Position numbers and translations under genes: made by a program
The notes under the pieces: generated by a model
Told to the model about the DNA's origin: nothing
Databases searched by the model: none
Seen by the model: only the letters and a program-made list of their open reading frames with translations
Assembly: GCF_030348825.1 (NCBI RefSeq)
Contig: NZ_JAUCES010000005.1
Coordinates: forward strand, 2,604,001-2,668,000
Length of the DNA stretch: 64,000 nucleotides
Direction of reading: 5' to 3'
Origin: Fictibacillus sp. b24
Lineage (GTDB): Bacteria; Bacillota; Bacilli; Bacillales; Fictibacillaceae
Part shown: one piece after another, positions 58,658 through 64,000 of the stretch
Layout of the letters: every line of letters starts with the position of its first letter
Numbering within the stretch: position 1 is the stretch's first letter

Positions 58658-60175
58658 TTATTCATCAAAATCAGAAGGCGGCCCTGGACTCCTCCTATCG
58701 AACACAGCTCTTTGTTTTACTTGTGGTCTTAGATTATCGGGGTTTTCTTTTTGCATAGAAAACGGCAAGCGTATCCACAAATCCTTAAACATGTTTTTAC
58801 GAAACGGATAAAATCCAATATAAGGCCGTCCTAATGATGTTAACCGTAATAAATGCGCAAGCAGGAAGTTCAGTCCGATGACAATTCCGATTAATCCAAG
58901 GAATTGAGCCATTACGATAATTGGATATTTTACGAGCCTTACAGAATTATTGAACTTATAAATCGCTGAAGTATAGGAAGCTAACGTGCTTAAGCCTATT
59001 AAAATGATTAAGATACTGCTTGTTAGTTTGGCTTCTACGATTGCCTGTCCAATTACAATCCCACCTACAATCCCTAGAGTGGTGCCAATTTTAGTTGGTA
59101 GACGAAGACTTGATTCTTTTATAAATTCAACACTTATTTCTAATATGAGAACTTCTATTATTGGTGGAAACGGCACTGCAGCTCTGGAAGCTACTAATGA
59201 GTCAAGTAACTTTGCCGGAATCAACTCATAATGATAGGTTAAAACGGCTATGTAAAGAGGTGAAATCACAATCGATACACAAAGACCAAATAATCTAACC
59301 AATCGCAAATAGTTCGCAATTAACCAAGGTACATAATAATCTTCCATAGCCACAACGGATTCTGCTAATGTGATCGGTGCGATTAAAACATCTGGAGATC
59401 CATCAACAACGATTACGATCTTGCCTTCTGTGAGTGCTGCAATGGTTCTATCCGTTCGTTCTGTTGGAATAATCTGCGGAAATAGAGAATTCGTGTTATC
59501 TTCAATCATAGATGCCAAGTAAGAACTATCTGAGATATGATCATATTGAACATCATTTATTCGTTGTAAGACTGTATCAACGTTATCTTTGTCCGCAATG
59601 GAGTTCATATAGATGACAGCCACTTTTGTTGAAGATAATTTACCTATCTGCCGTTCTTTAACATGCAAATCTGAAGATGGTAAATGTTTTCTTATCAAGT
59701 TAATGTTTGTATCCATTTCTTCTACATAGCCAGCTTGAGGACCGAGTGCTGTACTTTCCATCATAGGAAAAGAAATATCTCTAAACTTATTATTTGCAAC
59801 ATTAACCAATAAACATTCTGTATCTTGATCTGATAGCCGAATAGCGGCAAAACCTTGCAATAACTTTTCTTTTATTAATTTTTTGTCTGATGTTACGACT
59901 GTTTGCTGAATGGGTATATTATTTTTTACTTTTTCTAAGGAATCACTTACTGATAGATAAGGAACAACATCTCTATGAAGCGTTTCTGACATAACAAGTG
60001 TTCTAAAATACGATATCCAAAATGGCTCTGTTTTTTCAAAGGATGTATGATCATTAACAAAGTCGTTCGATGTGGAAAGTTCCTCCACCCAATTGGTCTT
60101 CTCAGGGTTAGATTTAGGTTGTTCCTCGATGTTCTTCTTTTCCTCAACTTTTTTCTCTCGCCGTTTTTTGAACAT
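58658..60175 (-). CDS. Spore germination protein A subunit (GerAA-type)
   Basis: The 505-aa protein has a long cytoplasmic N-domain (about 1-280) and five transmembrane helices (about 285-455). RRIFxx-type features include VPFPPIIEVLILEISVEFIKE and TIGGIVIGQ-like GGIVIGQAIVEA, characteristic of GerA A subunits. It is the first gene of the operon. Upstream, TGAATA (plus-strand 60228-60233 reversed) is a possible sigma-G -35, but the -10 is poor. The start ATG follows AGAGGGATA. The germinant is unknown. Confidence 0.88.
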   Translation of the reverse strand: MFKKRREKKVEEKKNIEEQPKSNPEKTNWVEELSTSNDFVNDHTSFEKTEPFWISYFRTLVMSETLHRDVVPYLSVSDSLEKVKNNIPIQQTVVTSDKKLIKEKLLQGFAAIRLSDQDTECLLVNVANNKFRDISFPMMESTALGPQAGYVEEMDTNINLIRKHLPSSDLHVKERQIGKLSSTKVAVIYMNSIADKDNVDTVLQRINDVQYDHISDSSYLASMIEDNTNSLFPQIIPTERTDRTIAALTEGKIVIVVDGSPDVLIAPITLAESVVAMEDYYVPWLIANYLRLVRLFGLCVSIVISPLYIAVLTYHYELIPAKLLDSLVASRAAVPFPPIIEVLILEISVEFIKESSLRLPTKIGTTLGIVGGIVIGQAIVEAKLTSSILIILIGLSTLASYTSAIYKFNNSVRLVKYPIIVMAQFLGLIGIVIGLNFLLAHLLRLTSLGRPYIGFYPFRKNMFKDLWIRLPFSMQKENPDNLRPQVKQRAVFDRRSPGPPSDFDE

Positions 60176-60245
60176 ACTTATCCCTCTGTGTGAGTTTTTC
60201 TTTATTGTTCATTTGTAACTCTTAATGTATTCATGTAAGAACAAG

Positions 60246-60281
60246 AAAAGCGCTTAGATTTGTTTCTCTAAGCGCTTTTCT
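60246..60281 (-). terminator. Intrinsic terminator of ohrR
   Basis: Stem AAAAGCGCTTAG/CTAAGCGCTTTT with a T-run on the minus strand, directly past the MarR-type gene. It insulates the ger operon from ohrR. Confidence 0.8.
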
Positions 60282-60728
60282 TTATTCTGAATTTGATTGA
60301 TTTTGCAGCAGATCCAACATTGATGTGAGTGTTTTATTTAAAAGCGTTAATTCTTCTCTTTTCATCGAGATATTTTCAACAAGCTGACTCGGAATACACT
60401 CCGCTTTTTCTTTTAAAGTTTCCCCTTTTTCTGTTAATGAGATAATGACACTTCTTTCATCTTCAGCTGACCGCTTTCTTTCCACTAATCCGTTTGATTC
60501 CATTCGTTTCAGCATCGGAGTAAGTGTGCCAGAATCTAAAAACAAGCGCTGTCCTAATTCTTTTACGGTGAGCGAATGTTTTTCCCATAATAGAAGCAAT
60601 ACTAAATATTGAGGATACGTAACGTCTAATTCTTTAAGTAGATCGCGATACAGTTTCGTAATTTCTCGTTCTGCTGTATAAATCTTAAAACAGATTTGAT
60701 TCTCTAGTTTTAGTAGATCGTTATTCAT
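60282..60728 (-). CDS. ohrR: Organic hydroperoxide sensor/repressor OhrR (MarR family)
   Basis: The 148-aa protein has the one-cysteine sensor NQICFKIYTAERE (C13, equal to Cys15 of B. subtilis OhrR) and a winged helix with TVKELGQRLFLDSGTLTPML. Oxidation of that Cys by organic peroxides releases DNA and turns on ohr. The ATG at 60728 follows AAAGGAATTG. It is divergent from ohr, with A/T-rich palindromic operators between. Confidence 0.92.
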   Translation of the reverse strand: MNNDLLKLENQICFKIYTAEREITKLYRDLLKELDVTYPQYLVLLLLWEKHSLTVKELGQRLFLDSGTLTPMLKRMESNGLVERKRSAEDERSVIISLTEKGETLKEKAECIPSQLVENISMKREELTLLNKTLTSMLDLLQNQSNSE

Positions 60729-60768
60729 AACAATTCCTTTCTCATACATCATCTAATTTATTATAACA

Positions 60769-60862
60769 CAATTTAATTTTGCGCAATTAAATCATTTGAC
60801 ATCAATTTATGTGTGCGTTATGATTATCACGAAATATTTATATTGTGCACAATTAAATTTTA
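60769..60862. promoter_or_regulatory. OhrR operators and the ohr promoter
   Basis: Two AATTTAATT/AATTAAATT-type inverted repeats lie in the divergent gap: 60769-60792 (CAATTTAATTTTGCGCAATT core) and 60842-60862 (TTGTGCACAATTAAATTTTA core). The ohr promoter reads TTGACA (60796-60801), 17 bp, TATGAT (60819-60824), close to consensus. Both operators flank it, so OhrR would repress ohr and itself. Confidence 0.75.
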
Positions 60863-60883
60863 CACAAACAAGGAGTGTTACAA

Positions 60884-61306
60884 ATGGAAGCATTATACAC
60901 AGCAAAAGCAACGGCAGAGGGTGGAAGAGCTGGTACGGTAAAGAGTGACGATGGTGTGTTAAACCACGAGTTGGCAATGCCAACAGCACTTGGAGGATCT
61001 GGAAATGAGAACGCAACAAACCCTGAACAGCTATTTGCAGCAGGATATGCAGCTTGCTTTGATTCAGCCCTTAACTTAGTTGCCCGACAAGCTAAAAAAC
61101 GAATTCAATCAAAAGTGGCAGCAGAGGTATCAATCGGGAAAGATACTGATGGCGGATTTAAACTAGCTGTTGTATTAAATGTTGGGGTTAATGGAGTAAG
61201 TCAGGAAGAAGCAGAAGAACTAGTGAAGACTGCACACGGTGTTTGTCCGTATTCTAAAGCAACAAGCGGAAATATTGATGTCGAATTGAAAACAGAATTG
61301 TTTTAG
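60884..61306 (+). CDS. ohr: Organic hydroperoxide resistance protein, Ohr/OsmC family
   Basis: The 140-aa peroxidase has catalytic Cys58 (YAACFDSA) and a second Cys in HGVCPYSKA, with Arg15 in EGGRAG. It reduces organic hydroperoxides using lipoylated protein or thiols. The ATG at 60884 has AAGGAGTG 6 bp upstream. The GTG at 60875 overlaps that site. It is divergent from ohrR and controlled by it. Confidence 0.92.
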   Translation: MEALYTAKATAEGGRAGTVKSDDGVLNHELAMPTALGGSGNENATNPEQLFAAGYAACFDSALNLVARQAKKRIQSKVAAEVSIGKDTDGGFKLAVVLNVGVNGVSQEEAEELVKTAHGVCPYSKATSGNIDVELKTELF

Positions 61307-61312
61307 TCTCTC

Positions 61313-61341
61313 TAAGGACCAGTAACATGGTCCTTTTTTTA
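61313..61341 (+). terminator. Intrinsic terminator of ohr
   Basis: Stem AAGGACCA/TGGTCCTT followed by seven T residues. Confidence 0.8.
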
Positions 61342-61465
61342 TTTACCTCTGTCTTTGACCTTGCCAGCTCATTTCCCCAAATGAGTCACGTCCATTCCCT
61401 ATAACCAGTACATTTATTTTAAAAATAATTCCTTTAGCCAGTATCCAACTTTCAAATCTCATTAT

Positions 61466-61499
61466 ATAATTATTCAGAAATAAATAATTATTCAGAAAT
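61466..61499 (+). promoter_or_regulatory. Direct repeat upstream of the sigma-54 activator gene
   Basis: ATAATTATTCAGAAAT occurs twice, 18 bp apart, ending 38 bp before the activator ATG. It could be an autoregulatory operator or a site for another regulator. Confidence 0.45.
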
Positions 61500-61537
61500 G
61501 GATATTTTTAAGAGATAACTGAAAAGGACTGATCATT

Positions 61538-62914
61538 ATGAACCCCACTGACACTTGGAACGAGAATGAACAGATTCTTCATTCCTTAAAAGATGATATT
61601 TTAGTAACGAATGTTGATGGAATAATCCTGAAGGTTAGTGAAGTAACCGGTAAAATTTATGGTGTAGACTCAGAAAGTTTAATCGGAAAATCCGTCTATG
61701 ATCTTGAAGCACAAGGTTTGTTTACCCCTATCCTTACTCCAATGGTGGTCAAAGAAAATAAGAAAATCACCTTTGTCCAAACGACAAACAAAGGAAAGAA
61801 ACTGCTCGTTACTGGCATTCCCGTTTATAACGAAAAAGGCGAATTATACAGAATTGTCAGCTACTCACACGATATTACGGAACTCGCTGAATACAAAGAT
61901 TTTTTGATTACGATGGAAGAAGAAATGCAGCGAGTAAAAACAGAGCTCGGTCTTTTAAGAAGCAAGCAGCTGCATGATGCTGGAATCATTGCCAACAGCG
62001 AAGATATGAAAAAAGTGGTCTCCACAGCACTTCAATTATCGGAAGTGGATGTAAATGCGTTAATCCTCGGTGAATCTGGCGTTGGAAAATCGCTATTAGC
62101 TAAATTTATACATAATAAAAGCCACCGTGCTAAAGGTCCGTTTATTGAAGTAAACTGCGGTGCTATTCCAGATTCACTATTCGAAGCTGAATTATTCGGA
62201 TATGAAGCTGGTGCTTTTACGGGAGCTCATACAAAAGGGAAAGTAGGACTTATTGAACTTTCAAACGGAGGCACACTTTTTTTAGACGAGATTGGAGAAC
62301 TCCCCCTTTCACATCAAGTAAAGGTGTTAAAAGTCATTCAAGAAAAGCAGTTCTATCGTGTAGGTGGAACGAAGCCGATAAAAGTTGATTTTCGTTTAAT
62401 ATCAGCTACCAATAAAGACCTCAAAAAAGCGATACAAGATAAACAGTTCCGAGAAGACCTTTATTTTCGCTTAAACGTTGTTCCAGTTACCATTCCTCCT
62501 CTTCGCTCAAGAACGGAGGACATCGTACCGCTCATACATATGCTGCTTGAGCAATTTGAGAAGAAATATAACAGAAGCAAGAAGTTGGATGAGGCTGTCA
62601 TCCATCATCTTCTTCATTACGAATGGCGAGGAAATGTACGAGAATTGATTAATATTATGGAACGATTAGTCGTAATCTCTCCTTCTACTCTTATTACGGT
62701 TGAACAGCTTCCTGATCATTTAAAAGAAGAGATATCTCCTCCCACTCCCTCTTTAGATGAAGCTCAGACGCTTAAAGAAATCATGGAGAAAACGGAGCGA
62801 CAAGTGTTATTAAATGCCCGAAAAAAATACAAAACGACTGTACGCATGGCAGAAGCACTTGGCACAAGTCAGCCTTCTATTGTGAGAAAAATGAAAAAAT
62901 ATCAGATTATTTAG
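61538..62914 (+). CDS. Sigma-54-dependent activator with PAS domain (GabR/RocR-like)
   Basis: The 458-aa protein has an N-terminal PAS domain (about 10-120), a short coiled linker, an AAA+ domain (about 150-375) with Walker A GESGVGKS, the sigma-54 contact loop GAFTGA and Walker B LFLDEI, and a C-terminal Fis-type helix-turn-helix ending MKKYQII. It remodels sigma-54 polymerase after binding upstream DNA. The next gene, an aminotransferase, has a -24/-12 promoter just after this stop codon. That matches the GabR-gabT arrangement known in B. thuringiensis. Confidence 0.85.
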   Translation: MNPTDTWNENEQILHSLKDDILVTNVDGIILKVSEVTGKIYGVDSESLIGKSVYDLEAQGLFTPILTPMVVKENKKITFVQTTNKGKKLLVTGIPVYNEKGELYRIVSYSHDITELAEYKDFLITMEEEMQRVKTELGLLRSKQLHDAGIIANSEDMKKVVSTALQLSEVDVNALILGESGVGKSLLAKFIHNKSHRAKGPFIEVNCGAIPDSLFEAELFGYEAGAFTGAHTKGKVGLIELSNGGTLFLDEIGELPLSHQVKVLKVIQEKQFYRVGGTKPIKVDFRLISATNKDLKKAIQDKQFREDLYFRLNVVPVTIPPLRSRTEDIVPLIHMLLEQFEKKYNRSKKLDEAVIHHLLHYEWRGNVRELINIMERLVVISPSTLITVEQLPDHLKEEISPPTPSLDEAQTLKEIMEKTERQVLLNARKKYKTTVRMAEALGTSQPSIVRKMKKYQII

Positions 62915-62919
62915 TTTTT

Positions 62920-62935
62920 TGGCACAGTACTTGCA
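62920..62935 (+). promoter_or_regulatory. Sigma-54 (-24/-12) promoter
   Basis: TGGCAC-AGTAC-TTGCA at 62920-62935 fits the consensus TGGCAC-N5-TTGCW. It lies 64 bp upstream of the aminotransferase start and 5 bp past the activator stop codon. Confidence 0.9.
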
Positions 62936-62999
62936 TGGATATTCCGTATAGAAAGTTTTTATACAACCTGAGAATGGAATATCAAGGAGGTTAATACTT

Positions 63000-64000
63000 G
63001 TGTCAACAAACAACTGGAGCAACCTAGTAACCGAAATGCCTGACCTATTAGCACCAAGTATGGCAAAAGATCACCCAAACTTGCCTGTCGTAAAAGCTGA
63101 AGGCTGCTACTATTATGGACTCGATGGTAAGCAATATCTTGATTTTACTTCTGGTATCGCAACGGCCAATACTGGCCATCGTCACCCAAAAGTGGTTCAA
63201 GCCATAAAGAATGCAGCTGACCATCTTATGCACGGTCCTTCAGGAGTCATCATGTATGAATCGATCCTGAAACTGTCAAAAGAATTAGCAAATGTTCTGC
63301 CTGGTAATTTAGATTGCTTCTTTTTTGCAAACAGCGGCACAGAAGCGATTGAAGGAGCTCTTAAACTAGCAAAGCATGTAACAAAAAGACCCTATGTCAT
63401 CTCTTTCACGGGCTGTTTTCACGGTCGTTCTCTTGGGGCATTGAGCGTTACCACATCTAAGAGCAAATACCGTAAGTTCCTTCAGCCAAATGGTCTTGCG
63501 TATCAAGTTCCTTATGCAGATGTGAAGAGCGCGCCGGATGGTGTTGACCCTGAAACCTATGTGATTGAGAAGCTTGAGCGCGATTTCGAATCACTTTTTA
63601 ATCATCAAGTAACGCCTGAAGAAGTGGCTTGTATGATCGTAGAACCTGTTTTAGGTGAAGGCGGTTATATTGTTCCTCCAAGTGGTTGGTTGAAGAAAAT
63701 TAGAGAAATATGTGACGAACATGGCATTCTCCTTATTTTTGATGAAGTGCAAACAGGTTTTGGTCGAACGGGAGAATGGTTTGCAGCCCAAACCTTTGGT
63801 GTGACTCCTGACATTATGGCAATTGCTAAAGGAATTGCGTCTGGACTTCCTTTAAGTGCTACTGTTGCTTCTAAAGAATTGATGAAACAATGGCCGCTTG
63901 GCAGTCATGGAACCACATTTGGCGGTAACCCTATCGCCTGTGAAGCCGCACTCGCAACGTTAGAGGTATTAAAAGAGGAACGCCTTGTAGAAAACGCCAA
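63000..64000 (+). CDS. gabT: Class III aminotransferase, probably 4-aminobutyrate aminotransferase (3-prime truncated)
   Basis: About 333 residues are visible. The frame reads on to the window edge. The PLP-dependent fold includes [13 protein letters not shown], the cofactor-binding [16 protein letters not shown], the Asp of [13 protein letters not shown] and the Schiff-base Lys in [11 protein letters not shown]. Class III members convert omega-amino acids such as GABA or ornithine to the semialdehyde. GABA is inferred from the adjacent sigma-54 activator and -24/-12 promoter. The start is GTG at 63000, 9 bp after AAGGAGG. No visible defect. Confidence 0.8.
   Translation, partial: MSTNNWSNLVTEMPDLLAPSMAKDHPNLPVVKAEGCYYYGLDGKQYLDFTSGIATANTGHRHPKVVQAIKNAADHLMHGPSGVIMYESILKLSKELANVLPGNLDCFFFANSGTEAIEGALKLAKHVTKRPYVISFTGCFHGRSLGALSVTTSKSKYRKFLQPNGLAYQVPYADVKSAPDGVDPETYVIEKLERDFESLFNHQVTPEEVACMIVEPVLGEGGYIVPPSGWLKKIREICDEHGILLIFDEVQTGFGRTGEWFAAQTFGVTPDIMAIAKGIASGLPLSATVASKELMKQWPLGSHGTTFGGNPIACEAALATLEVLKEERLVENA

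Overview
The window looks like a chromosome segment of a low-GC, endospore-forming Gram-positive rod of the family Bacillaceae, probably a Fictibacillus- or Bacillus-like organism. This rests on AAGGAGG-type ribosome sites with frequent GTG and TTG starts, a tricistronic gerA-type germination operon, an RsbR-type stressosome protein, OhrR/Ohr, intracellular and extracellular subtilisins, YkuT-, YitT- and YndM-like proteins, and a Bacillaceae-type extragenic repeat. Genus assignment is inference. No rRNA, tRNA, CRISPR array, insertion sequence or intact prophage was seen.

Layout. 1-9.7 kb: tail of an NlpC/P60 wall endopeptidase, a membrane protein of unknown function, a small membrane/PH-domain pair with a HAD phosphatase, a YitT protein, a short degenerate tyrosine recombinase, a Nif3-like protein, a probable forespore-expressed small protein with a YndM-like partner, a methyltransferase and an AGCS amino-acid symporter. 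10-15 kb: an FbpA-like small protein, a K+/H+ antiporter, an MscS channel and a bioY-bioB operon with a BirA operator placed over its promoter. 15-21.5 kb: a LacI-controlled glycan operon (regulator, debranching-type glycosidase, binding lipoprotein, two permeases; no ATPase). 21.7-31 kb: an HYR-repeat surface-type protein, a LapA-like protein, a HAD dehalogenase, uncharacterised genes, a long 20-bp repeat array, a CobW/ZagA-type metallochaperone GTPase, a thioredoxin-like protein, a YjlB-like cupin and a metallo-beta-lactamase-fold hydrolase.

31-45 kb: an intracellular and an extracellular subtilisin, peroxiredoxin, PaaI-type thioesterase, RsbR-type regulator, a UspA-DoxX operon behind a well-placed Fnr-type box, a TetR-regulated ABC exporter, VOC proteins and an acyl-CoA dehydrogenase. 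45-64 kb: a secreted protein made of eight 28-residue repeats followed by a two-component system, a predicted SOS-controlled small RNA, an MFS exporter, a Vpr-like subtilase divergent from an RRNPP-type regulator, NrnB, the ger operon, ohrR/ohr with shared operators, and a sigma-54 activator driving a GABA-type aminotransferase that runs off the window.

Two features cut across the window. Short arrays with a 20- or 21-bp period occur in at least five, probably six, intergenic regions, each with its own unit sequence. Three copies of a GC-rich extragenic element lie at about 12.1, 21.7 and 41.9 kb. The strongest candidate for something undescribed is a compact locus at 48.13-48.24 kb: a consensus promoter with a LexA-type box in its spacer, a 5-prime hairpin, a C-rich single-stranded stretch and an intrinsic terminator, with no plausible reading frame. 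This is the architecture expected of a DNA-damage-induced small RNA that pairs with ribosome binding sites.
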